Source of the DNA: JADJNW01 sp964549655
Lineage (GTDB): Bacteria; Bacteroidota; Bacteroidia; Chitinophagales; Saprospiraceae
Direction of reading: 5' to 3'
Length of the DNA: 32,359 nucleotides
Assembly: GCA_964549655.1 (NCBI GenBank)
Contig: CAZJXN010000049.1
Location: 1 to 32,359, forward strand
The first letter of the stretch is position 1, and every line of letters begins with the position of its first letter. The notes below the pieces were generated by a model that was given only the letters and a program-made list of their open reading frames with translations, searched no databases and was not told where the DNA came from. Made by a program: the position numbers and the translations under genes. Positions 1-7,423 of this stretch are shown here, in pieces.

Positions 1-84
1 TAGGGATTGGTGATTGGTAAGTAGGGATTGGTGATTGGTAAGTAGGGATTGGTGATTGGTAAGTAGGGATTGGTGAGTAGGGAG
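1..84. repeat. heptamer array with 21-base super-repeat
   Basis: A 21-base unit occurs three times in perfect tandem (1-21, 22-42, 43-63) and then decays. Each unit is itself three heptamers (TAGGGAT, TGGTGAT, TGGTAAG), so the basic period is 7. The array continues as TAGGGAT, TGGTGAG, TAGGGAG to position 84 and probably begins left of the window. A 12-base piece of the same wording (ATTGGTGAGTAG) recurs at 227-238. Confidence 0.85.
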
Positions 85-122
85 CGGAGTGAAAGAAATC
101 ACAAAAATCAAGGTTCAGACAA

Positions 123-153
123 TTTGTATATTTGAAATACCTGTTTACCTTTG
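123..153 (+). promoter_or_regulatory. Bacteroidota-type promoter of secDF
   Basis: TTTG at 123-126, a spacer of exactly 19 bases, then TACCTTTG at 146-153. This fits the Bacteroidota sigma-ABfr consensus (TTTG near -33, TAnnTTTG near -7). Transcription would begin near 158-162 and leave a leader of about 175 bases that includes the heptamer array at 273-330. A second TAnnTTTG match (TATATTTG, 127-134) lies in the spacer but has no TTTG at the right distance. Confidence 0.55.
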
Positions 154-272
154 CATTCCTATTTTAGAAAAAGTTCAAATTAAAAGCCGTATATTCGCGG
201 AGTTTTTTTTAGAGATGTTATATGTTATTGGTGAGTAGTTATTTAAGTGCCCAAAATAGCAGGTGCAACACT

Positions 273-330
273 TAATATCTAAAGTCTAACATCTAATATC
301 TAAAGTCTACTTATTGTCTAATATCTAATC
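273..330. repeat. heptamer array, TAAnnTC type, before secDF
   Basis: Heptamers start at 273, 280, 287, 294 and 301 (TAATATC, TAAAGTC, TAACATC, TAATATC, TAAAGTC). After an 11-base unit the array resumes at 319 with TAATATC. The 16-mer TAATATCTAAAGTCTA occurs at 273-288 and 294-309, and once more 16.7 kb away at 17006-17021. The array ends 8 bases before the secDF start codon. Confidence 0.85.
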
Positions 331-337
331 AAAAGTT

Positions 338-3300
338 ATGCAAGGCAAAGGAATTGTGCAGTTTTTTCTCGTGGTGTTGACGTTTGTGACCGCGTTGCAG
401 TACATTTATACCATTCCAACCGGCAAGGTGGAAAGAGCGGCGGACCGATACGCCCAAGTATCTTGCCCAGAGCAGGGAACCAACTCAATGTGTTTTAAAG
501 ATAGCAGAACGGCATACTTGGACTCCATGTCCTCCGAAAAAATATGGGGTATGAAGTGGCTCAAGCGCTACTCGTACCAAGAGTTGAAAGCGCAACAATT
601 GGCGTTGGGCTTGGATTTGAAAGGCGGTATGAGCGTGATTCTACAAGTGGACTTGAAGGAATTTATTCTTGCCCTCTCCAATGAGAGCAAAGATGGAACG
701 TTTCAAAAAGCATTGGATCGTGCCTCGCAATTACAAAAAACCCAACAGACCGATTATGTAACGTTGTTTGCAGATGCGTATCGGGAGTTTGGACAAGGCA
801 AAAAATTAGCACCGATTTTTGCGAAGAATGAAGCCTTGCGCGGGGAGATTAATTTTGAAACGCCTGATGCAGAAGTCATTCGCATCATTCGCACCAAAGC
901 AAATGAGACGGTTGACCTGACGTACCAATTGCTAAAAAGGCGGATTGATGAACTCGGCGTATCGCAACCCAGCGTTTCCTTAGATGCGGCTCGTGACTTG
1001 ATTGTAGTTGAATTGCCAGGTATTAGCAACCCAGCGCGGGCTCGCGAATTTTTAGTAGGCGCAGCTAACTTAGAATTTTGGAATATGTATCGAATCAGCG
1101 ATGCCGGTTTGCAACAAGGCTTTATTTCCGCCAATGAACGCCTGAAGACGCTTGGAAATGAGCCTACTACTTCGACTACCAGCGAAGTTTCCAGCGATTC
1201 TACGCTTGCCAGCTCAGATTCTACGACTGTTGGTTCAAAGGATACTACCAAAAATACAGCGGTTGCCACAAAAGACACCGCCAAAAGAGATACAACCGGA
1301 AACAATTTAGCTAACCTCAATCAAGGTCCGCTGTTTGATATTTTCACACCGAATTCGACGGGTGCAAATGGCTTGGCAGTGATGGGTACCGCCCAGAAAA
1401 ATCAGCGCGATGATGTCCTTTCTTTATTAAGCAAGCCGGAAATAAGCAGGTTATTTCCTGAGGATGTCAAGTTTCTTTGGTCGAGAGACCCAGTTGTAGA
1501 CCGCACGACGAATGTTGCTACAGATTTATATGAATTATATGCCATTCGTTTGGAACGCAATACGAATAAGCCACCATTAGCAGGGGATAAAGTCATTAAT
1601 GCCAGCCCCGAAACAGACCCTGTAACTGGTGCGGTAAGTGTTTCTCTTCGGATGAATGCTGCCGGTGCAAAGACTTGGGGGCAAATGACCACAAAAGCAG
1701 CGCAAGATAACAATCGGGAAATTGCAATCACACTGGACGATAAAGTGGTGTCGGCACCACAGGTAAACCAACCGATTACCGGAGGCAGTTCTTCTATCAG
1801 TGGTAGTTATACGATTCAGGAAGCACAAGACTTTGCAAAAATTTTGGAAATTGGTAAGCTGCCGGCGAGAACCAAAATTATTCAAGAAACATTAGTAGGT
1901 CCGTCGCTTGGGCAGGAAAATATTGACCGGAGTTTGGAAGCAGTAGGCATCGCATTTTTCGCGCTTCTGCTATTTGTAATTGCTTACTACGCTGGTGGAG
2001 GTATTTTCTCTATCCTCGCTTTGTTTCTCAATCTTTTCTTCATTTTTGGTGCTTTGGCTTCGTATGGAGCGGTGTTGACGTTGCCGGGTATTGCAGGTAT
2101 TGTGCTTACAATGGCGGTCGCTATTGATGCAAATGTTATTATTTTTGAACGAATACGAGAGGAATTACGAACTGGAAAGTCGCTGTTATCCTCCATTGCC
2201 GATGGTTATAAAGGTGCTTATCCTGCTATCATTGACGGCAACGTGACGGTGATTCTCACGGCGATGGTATTGGCATATTTTGGTTTAGGACCGATTAAAG
2301 GTTTTGCCATTACGCTCATTATTGGTATTATTACTTCGTTGTTCACTGCCGTTTTAGTCACGCATTTGATGATTGACTGGTGGACGATTACGCGCCGCAA
2401 GACCGTCCGTTTTTGGAATAGTTTTTCTAAAAACGTAATGACGAATGTGAATATTGATTGGATGAAACACCGCAAATACGCGTATATTTTCTCTGGTACA
2501 ATGATTGTGCTTAGTATTATTTCGATTGCAACCAGAGGATTTGATTTGAGTGTAGAATTTAAAGGCGGTTATTCTTACAATGTCCAATTTGCACAAGAAG
2601 TAAAGGTAGATGCAGAACAACTTCGCCAGCGGCTGACGCCGGTTTTTGGTTCTACGCCAGTGGTAAAAGCAGTAAGCACCGAAAATACTTATAACATCAC
2701 AACGCCTTATTTGAGCGAGGATAACAGTGAGGATGCTCAAAAGAAAGTGACTGCCAAGTTACATGAAGGGGTGAATAGCATTGTAGGTGGAAATTTGAAA
2801 CCTGAACAATTTGAACAAACGGATGCGGGTAATAATGTGACACATATCACGAGTTCAAGCCGCGTAGGCGCGACGGTTGCGGATGATATTCGCAATAGTT
2901 CGTTCCTTGCTGGTGGATTTGCTTTGCTGGTTATCTTCCTTTATCTGGCGGTGCGTTTTAGCCAGTGGCGATTTAGTTTGGGTGCGGTTTTGGCGCTTTT
3001 GCATGATGCTATCATCGTGGTTGGGGCTTATTCTGCTTTTCATGGTATTCTGCCTATTTCATTGGAAGTAAATCAGGATTTTGTGGCAGCCGTTCTTACC
3101 GTTATCGGTTATTCGGTGAATGACACGGTGATTGTATTTGACCGAATTCGAGAGTTTAGTAATATGTATGCCGGTCGTCCGAAAGAAGAAGTATTCAACC
3201 TTGCAATTAACCATACTTTGAGTCGTACTATTATTACTTCTGGTACTACGTTGCTAGTTGTTACTGTACTGTTGTTGTTTGGTGGTATTACGCTTAAGGG

Positions 3301-3463
3301 TTTTGCATTTGCTCTTTTTGTGGGTATCCTGTTTGGTACGTACTCTTCAATATACATCGCATCTTCCTTAGCAGTGGATTTGATTAAAGAGATAAAAGGG
3401 AAAGTGGATGTGAAGAAAAAGAGCTTCACGCGCGCTGCTACCACGACTAACGCGAAAGCTTAA
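338..3463 (+). CDS. secDF: Protein translocase subunit SecDF (fused SecD-SecF)
   Basis: Inner-membrane proton-driven partner of SecYEG that helps pull exported proteins into the periplasm. The 1041 residues hold both halves. In SecD these are an N-terminal membrane segment, the LGLDLKGGM motif near residue 90, the RRIDELG periplasmic region, a membrane bundle from about residue 540, and the AIDANVIIFERIRE motif with the conserved Asp597. In SecF they are a DLSVEFKGG motif near 735 and SVNDTVIVFDRIRE with Asp929, the proton-relay acidic residue. Fused SecDF is usual in Bacteroidota. An insertion rich in Ser, Thr, Asp and Lys (about 275-325) interrupts the periplasmic P1 region. A hairpin terminator follows directly and a consensus promoter precedes it, so the gene is probably a single unit. 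The ATG at 338 leads straight into a hydrophobic segment, which supports this start. Confidence 0.97.
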   Translation: MQGKGIVQFFLVVLTFVTALQYIYTIPTGKVERAADRYAQVSCPEQGTNSMCFKDSRTAYLDSMSSEKIWGMKWLKRYSYQELKAQQLALGLDLKGGMSVILQVDLKEFILALSNESKDGTFQKALDRASQLQKTQQTDYVTLFADAYREFGQGKKLAPIFAKNEALRGEINFETPDAEVIRIIRTKANETVDLTYQLLKRRIDELGVSQPSVSLDAARDLIVVELPGISNPARAREFLVGAANLEFWNMYRISDAGLQQGFISANERLKTLGNEPTTSTTSEVSSDSTLASSDSTTVGSKDTTKNTAVATKDTAKRDTTGNNLANLNQGPLFDIFTPNSTGANGLAVMGTAQKNQRDDVLSLLSKPEISRLFPEDVKFLWSRDPVVDRTTNVATDLYELYAIRLERNTNKPPLAGDKVINASPETDPVTGAVSVSLRMNAAGAKTWGQMTTKAAQDNNREIAITLDDKVVSAPQVNQPITGGSSSISGSYTIQEAQDFAKILEIGKLPARTKIIQETLVGPSLGQENIDRSLEAVGIAFFALLLFVIAYYAGGGIFSILALFLNLFFIFGALASYGAVLTLPGIAGIVLTMAVAIDANVIIFERIREELRTGKSLLSSIADGYKGAYPAIIDGNVTVILTAMVLAYFGLGPIKGFAITLIIGIITSLFTAVLVTHLMIDWWTITRRKTVRFWNSFSKNVMTNVNIDWMKHRKYAYIFSGTMIVLSIISIATRGFDLSVEFKGGYSYNVQFAQEVKVDAEQLRQRLTPVFGSTPVVKAVSTENTYNITTPYLSEDNSEDAQKKVTAKLHEGVNSIVGGNLKPEQFEQTDAGNNVTHITSSSRVGATVADDIRNSSFLAGGFALLVIFLYLAVRFSQWRFSLGAVLALLHDAIIVVGAYSAFHGILPISLEVNQDFVAAVLTVIGYSVNDTVIVFDRIREFSNMYAGRPKEEVFNLAINHTLSRTIITSGTTLLVVTVLLLFGGITLKGFAFALFVGILFGTYSSIYIASSLAVDLIKEIKGKVDVKKKSFTRAATTTNAKA

Positions 3464-3481
3464 TTCTATCTTCTATAAAAT

Positions 3482-3520
3482 AAAACTCCTTCTCGGCGCG
3501 GTTCGGGAAGGAGTTTTTTT
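3482..3520 (+). terminator. Rho-independent terminator after secDF
   Basis: An 11-base-pair stem (3482-3492 with 3507-3517, core ACTCCTTC/GAAGGAGT) encloses a 14-base loop and is followed by a T run to 3520. It lies 18 bases after the secDF stop. Confidence 0.85.
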
Positions 3521-3543
3521 GTTTGAATTTGTAAAATGAGAAG

Positions 3544-4185
3544 ATGCAACCTACGGTACTGTACGAATCTACTTGGCTGCTGGCTGTCCACAAACCTGCT
3601 GGCTTATTAGTTGAAAAATCACCATACTACCCTTCTGTAGAAGCATGGGCAGAAACTTACGTCGCTCAACAAACTCGAAAACCTTTCATTGGCATCATTC
3701 ATCGGCTCGACCGCTCCGTGAGTGGCGTACTGCTGTTAGCAAAGAAAAAAGCGGCTTTGAAAGATTTGAATGCACAATTTGCCAATCGGCAGGTTCAAAA
3801 AATATATTTGGCTTTAGTGGAAAAAGTGCCGCCCGCTATGACTGGTACGCTCACGCATTGGCTTCGAAAAGATTTGCAACTAAAAAAAGCATTTGTTTTT
3901 GATAAACCAGTGGCAGATTCAGTCGAGTGTCGGTTGGATTATAAAATGTTGGAACCAACTCAAACTGGTTATCTACTTGAAATTCAATTACATACTGGTA
4001 AATTTCATCAAATCCGCGCTCAACTCGCGGCTATTGATTGCCCGATTGTGGGGGACGAAAAATATGGCGCTATGCTTCCGTATCACTTAGGTTCAATTGC
4101 GTTACACGCTTGGAAGTTGTCGTTCCGAGAGCCGTTAACACAAGAGAAGATGACGATCGAAGCACCTTCCCCTTTCCAAAACTAA
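3544..4185 (+). CDS. RluA-family RNA pseudouridine synthase
   Basis: Converts uridine to pseudouridine in rRNA or tRNA in the cytoplasm. The 213 residues begin almost directly with the catalytic fold (VLYESTWLLAVHKPAGLLVE). The family signature GIIHRLDRSVSGVLLLAKK carries the catalytic Asp56 in HRLDR. The C-terminal part has the expected LHTGKFHQIRAQLA and PIVGDEKYG motifs. No N-terminal S4 RNA-binding domain is present, so this is a short single-domain member rather than RluC or RluD, and the target uridine cannot be read from the sequence. It sits 24 bases beyond the secDF terminator. I see no terminator between it and the lipoprotein gene that follows. Confidence 0.92.
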   Translation: MQPTVLYESTWLLAVHKPAGLLVEKSPYYPSVEAWAETYVAQQTRKPFIGIIHRLDRSVSGVLLLAKKKAALKDLNAQFANRQVQKIYLALVEKVPPAMTGTLTHWLRKDLQLKKAFVFDKPVADSVECRLDYKMLEPTQTGYLLEIQLHTGKFHQIRAQLAAIDCPIVGDEKYGAMLPYHLGSIALHAWKLSFREPLTQEKMTIEAPSPFQN

Positions 4186-4350
4186 AGTCAGGTTTGTCGA
4201 ATTTCCAGAATTTGCAAATCCTTTTTGTCCGTGCATTTACATTCGTCTTCAAACCGACCAATCCCTACAGCTTTCAGGAAATACTACCAGCAACAAACTG
4301 TTTGAATGCGCGTTCTTTTAGTAGCAATTCGGCTAAAAAAGCAACTTATT

Positions 4351-6330
4351 ATGAAGCGACATATTTTACTCCTGCTCATCTTGAGTGTACTGTTGGGAGC
4401 GTGTTCTTACACCCAAAAAATTCGGGATGGCAAGACGGCTTTTCAAGTCAAACAATACGCGGTAGCAACCAAAATGTTGGAAAAGGAATACAACAAATCG
4501 AAAACCCGTGTAGAAAAAGGCAAACTCGCATTTTTACTCGGCGAATCGTACAAACAATTGCATAAGAGTGAAGAATCTATCCGCTGGTATCGCATCGCGT
4601 ACGACAACCAGTACGGCGTGGATGCTTTGCGGGAGTATGCCTATGCGCTCAAGCAAACCGAGCAATATAAGGACGCAGCACAGGCATTTAAAGATTTAGG
4701 GATTGAAATTGGAAGTCCGTATGAGTACCGACGCGAGATGCTTGCGATTCAAACGGCACAAGGATGGAAGGACATTAAAAATCCAGAATACCGAGTCAGT
4801 TTGCCAGAATTTAATACCAATTATGCCGATTACTTGCCAGTTTTGTACAAAGATAACCAGCTCGTTTTTACCTCTGACCGGACTGCCAGCACAGGCGATG
4901 ATTCGTACAATTGGACAGGCAATAAATTCTCCGATTTGTTTGTCGTTGATTTACAATCAAATAGTGTCTCCGCTTTTGACAAACGCGTAAATTCTGAGAA
5001 TAATGACGGTACGGCTATATTCAACAAAGATTATACTGAAATGTATTTTGTGCGCTGCGCCAACGAGCAAAAAAGAGATACCAGTGCCAATTGTAAAATA
5101 ATGAGAAGCGAATGGCAAAACGGGGCTTGGTCAGAAGCGAACGCACTGGAATTTCAACAAGACGGTATCAATTATGGCGACCCGAGCATCTCGGCGGATG
5201 GCAAAGAACTCTATTTTACTTCCAATAATCCGGAAGGTTGGGGCGGACATGATATTTACACCACTCAAAAAACGGCAGAAAGTTGGTCAGAACCCAAAAT
5301 TTTAAGCCGTACCATTAATACGATTGGCGACGAACGATTTCCCTATTTAGATGGCGACACGCTCTATTTTTCCTCCGATTTTCATCCAGGGATGGGTGGT
5401 TTAGATGTGTTTAAAGTGGTTAAAATGCAAAACGGCACATGGTCCTCTCCTTTTAATTTGAAACCACCTGTCAATTCCGGTGGTGATGATTTTGGTTTTG
5501 TAATTAATAAAGAGGCAAAACGAGAAAACGGCGTATTGCAAGTTGGTTACTTTACGTCTTTGAGGGCGAATGGCATTGGCAATGACGATATTTATAAATT
5601 TGAAAAAATTATTCCGCCACCGGCACCAATTGTAGAAAAACCGAAAACAATCGAATACAAGCTGATTTTAGATGTATTTGTATTAGAGAAAATTTTTGAA
5701 GACCCAACGAATCCAAACAGCCGCGTATTGGGTAGAAAGCCAGTGACGGAAGCCAAATTGGAATCCAAATCAGGAAAAGACGCAAAGTCATTCACCACGG
5801 GCGAAGATGGATTAATTACTATTGAATTGCAACCAAATAGTGATTATAATTTTCTGGCTTCTAAAACAACATATTTCAATAATGCAGCAGTTTTTAGTAC
5901 CAAAGGGTTAGGGCAAGACCCGGATAATCCCGTTCAGCGCTTTGAAGTAGAAATTGTATTAAATAAAACCATAATAGGTAAAGAAATCCGCTTGGAAAAT
6001 ATTTATTATGATTTAGATAAAGCTAATATTCGGACGGATGCCGAGCCTACACTCAACGCATTGACGGAGACGCTGCGGTTGAATCCGACCGTTCGCATTC
6101 AATTATCTTCTCATACCGATTGTCGAGCTTCCGATGCGTATAATGAAGATTTATCGCAACGTCGGGCGCAATCTGCCGTTGACTTTTTAATTTCAAAAGG
6201 CATAGAACCCAGCCGATTAGTAGCAAAAGGTTATGGCGAAGGGCAACCGGAGGCGAATTGCGGTTGTGCACGTTGCACCGAGGAAGAACATCAGTTAAAT
6301 CGGCGTACGACTTTTAAAATTTTAGAATAA
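4351..6330 (+). CDS. PorE-like OmpA-family lipoprotein (TPR, beta-propeller, CRD, OmpA)
   Basis: Outer-membrane lipoprotein that probably anchors an envelope complex to peptidoglycan. From the ATG at 4351 the protein has 659 residues and opens with MKRHILLLLILSVLLGAC, a clean lipobox; an earlier in-frame start at 4306 would spoil that signal. Domains in order are TPR-like helices (about 25-125), PD40/WD40-like propeller blades (about 140-420, with repeated DGxxLYFxS), a carboxypeptidase-regulatory-like fold (about 440-545), and an OmpA C-terminal domain (about 547-659) with LSSHTDCR and QLNRRTTFKIL for diaminopimelate binding (Asp590, Arg592). This order and length match PorE of the Porphyromonas gingivalis T9SS. 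Many Bacteroidota carry several proteins of this build, so the T9SS role is likely but not certain. Two Cys-rich stretches lie near the C-terminus (CGCARC). Confidence 0.85.
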   Translation: MKRHILLLLILSVLLGACSYTQKIRDGKTAFQVKQYAVATKMLEKEYNKSKTRVEKGKLAFLLGESYKQLHKSEESIRWYRIAYDNQYGVDALREYAYALKQTEQYKDAAQAFKDLGIEIGSPYEYRREMLAIQTAQGWKDIKNPEYRVSLPEFNTNYADYLPVLYKDNQLVFTSDRTASTGDDSYNWTGNKFSDLFVVDLQSNSVSAFDKRVNSENNDGTAIFNKDYTEMYFVRCANEQKRDTSANCKIMRSEWQNGAWSEANALEFQQDGINYGDPSISADGKELYFTSNNPEGWGGHDIYTTQKTAESWSEPKILSRTINTIGDERFPYLDGDTLYFSSDFHPGMGGLDVFKVVKMQNGTWSSPFNLKPPVNSGGDDFGFVINKEAKRENGVLQVGYFTSLRANGIGNDDIYKFEKIIPPPAPIVEKPKTIEYKLILDVFVLEKIFEDPTNPNSRVLGRKPVTEAKLESKSGKDAKSFTTGEDGLITIELQPNSDYNFLASKTTYFNNAAVFSTKGLGQDPDNPVQRFEVEIVLNKTIIGKEIRLENIYYDLDKANIRTDAEPTLNALTETLRLNPTVRIQLSSHTDCRASDAYNEDLSQRRAQSAVDFLISKGIEPSRLVAKGYGEGQPEANCGCARCTEEEHQLNRRTTFKILE

Positions 6331-6338
6331 ATTTTTCT

Positions 6339-6376
6339 AAATAGGTCAGCCGATGTTGGATCGGCTGACCTATTTT
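6339..6376 (+). terminator. Terminator after the PorE-like gene
   Basis: A perfect 16-base-pair stem (core AGGTCAGCCGAT/ATCGGCTGACCT, 6339-6354 with 6360-6375) has a 5-base loop and is flanked by A and T runs. It starts 9 bases after the stop codon at 6330. Confidence 0.9.
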
Positions 6377-6387
6377 ATCCTGCTGCT

Positions 6388-6414
6388 TACTGATTCTACT
6401 TACTATTTACTGCT
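6388..6414. repeat. Weak heptamer array
   Basis: TACTGAT, a 6-base unit TCTACT, then TACTATT and TACTGCT follow each other at 6388-6414. It is a shorter and less regular instance of the 7-base periodicity seen at other gene boundaries in this window. Confidence 0.4.
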
Positions 6415-6426
6415 TTTCCTAACGCT

Positions 6427-6446
6427 TTCCTAACATACGTTAGGAA
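6427..6446. promoter_or_regulatory. Inverted repeat upstream of the OmpA gene
   Basis: TTCCTAAC, a 4-base spacer (ATAC), then GTTAGGAA form a perfect 8-base dyad about 100 bases before the start codon at 6543. A further left half-site (TTTCCTAACGC) precedes it at 6416-6426. It could be a protein-binding operator or a small leader hairpin; no T run follows, so it is not a terminator. Confidence 0.4.
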
Positions 6447-6542
6447 GTTTAACCTGCTTTTTAGACTTTCCATTAAACTTTCCGGCTGCAACTTCTTTAT
6501 AGAGGTGAACACGTTTCTTGATCAACTAAAAACTTTAAACAT

Positions 6543-7226
6543 ATGAAAACGAAATTTCAATTGAATTCTTTGCACATTTTATTGGCTTTTGCACTTATTA
6601 TTGGTCAGGCTTGCAATACTAACAAGACGGTAAAAGGCGGTGCTATCGGAGCTGGTGCTGGTGGTGTGATAGGTGGTGTAATCGGTAGTAAAAAAGGCAA
6701 TACGGCTGCCGGCGCTATCATCGGTGCGGCGGTAGGCGGTGCTGCCGGTGCGCTCATCGGTCGCTACATGGATAAGCAAGCAAAAGAAATGGAACAAGAA
6801 GTAGCAGGTGTAGAAGTGGAGCGCGTGGGCGAAGGTATCTTGCTTACGTTTGATTCCGGTTTGCTTTTTGGATTTGATTCTTATGAAGTAAATGCAACCA
6901 CGAAGGCAAATTTGGACAAGATGGTGACGATTTTAGAAAAGTATGACGACACCGAAATCATGATTGACGGACATACGGACAGCAAAGGTACGGATGCTTA
7001 CAATCAAACGCTTTCTAAAAATCGAGCCAATTCTGTTGCCAGCTATTTGAAAACAAAGGGCGTTGCCAACAATCGTATCAAAGTAAATGGTTATGGCGAA
7101 GGCCGTCCAGTTGGCACTAATGACACAGAAGCCGGTCGTCAAGAAAACCGCCGCGTAGAAGTAGCGGTCACTGCAAATGAAGAACTGAAAAAAGCAGCTG
7201 AAAAAGGCGATACGGGTGTGAACTAA
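6543..7226 (+). CDS. OmpA-family lipoprotein with glycine zipper
   Basis: Envelope lipoprotein expected to sit in the outer membrane and bind peptidoglycan. The 227 residues contain a lipoprotein signal with Cys24 (LIIGQAC), then a glycine-zipper stretch (about 32-75, GAGAGGVIGGVIGSKKG and repeated GA/GG steps ending GALIGRYMDKQ), then an OmpA C-terminal domain (about 95-212). The OmpA part has FDSGLLFGFDSYEV, IDGHTDSKGTDAYN with Asp146, LSKNRANSVASYL, and RQENRRVEVAV, which are the residues that hold diaminopimelate. The zipper followed by OmpA is the YiaD/YfiB-like layout common in Gram-negative bacteria. It lies between two hairpin terminators, so it is transcribed alone. Confidence 0.93.
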   Translation: MKTKFQLNSLHILLAFALIIGQACNTNKTVKGGAIGAGAGGVIGGVIGSKKGNTAAGAIIGAAVGGAAGALIGRYMDKQAKEMEQEVAGVEVERVGEGILLTFDSGLLFGFDSYEVNATTKANLDKMVTILEKYDDTEIMIDGHTDSKGTDAYNQTLSKNRANSVASYLKTKGVANNRIKVNGYGEGRPVGTNDTEAGRQENRRVEVAVTANEELKKAAEKGDTGVN

Positions 7227-7318
7227 GGGAAGTCGGAAATTTGAAAGGATTGAATTTTTTAATTTTGCTCATTCCAATCCTATTTAAAATATCAGCAAAC
7301 GAAAGCCAACTCTAACAG

Positions 7319-7352
7319 CAGCCCGTGTTCCGTAAGGACGCACGGGCTGTTT
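7319..7352 (+). terminator. Terminator after the OmpA gene
   Basis: CAGCCCGTG (7319-7327) pairs with CACGGGCTG (7341-7349). The inner TCC/GGA pairs close a GTAA tetraloop, and a short T run follows. It stands between the OmpA gene and the convergent adhesin gene. Confidence 0.75.
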
Positions 7353-7383
7353 CTATTACAAATGTTTTGTCTCGTTGGGAACA

Positions 7384-7423
7384 TATGTTAATTTAATTCT
7401 TTAATTCTTCATTCCTTCATTAA
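7384..7423. repeat. Octamer array across the adhesin stop codon
   Basis: Units of exactly 8 bases follow each other: TATGTTAA at 7384, TTTAATTC at 7392 and again at 7400, then TTCATTCC at 7408 and TTCATTAA at 7416. The array covers the stop codon of the adhesin (7409-7411 on the - strand) and its last codons (LLMKE). Confidence 0.7.

Noticed and set aside
1..84. CRISPR array
   Set aside because: Repeats are 21 bases in direct contact with no spacers between them, and no cas gene is near.
754..1731. Two antisense open frames opposite secDF
   Set aside because: They follow the codon pattern of secDF in reverse and have no start context or recognisable content.
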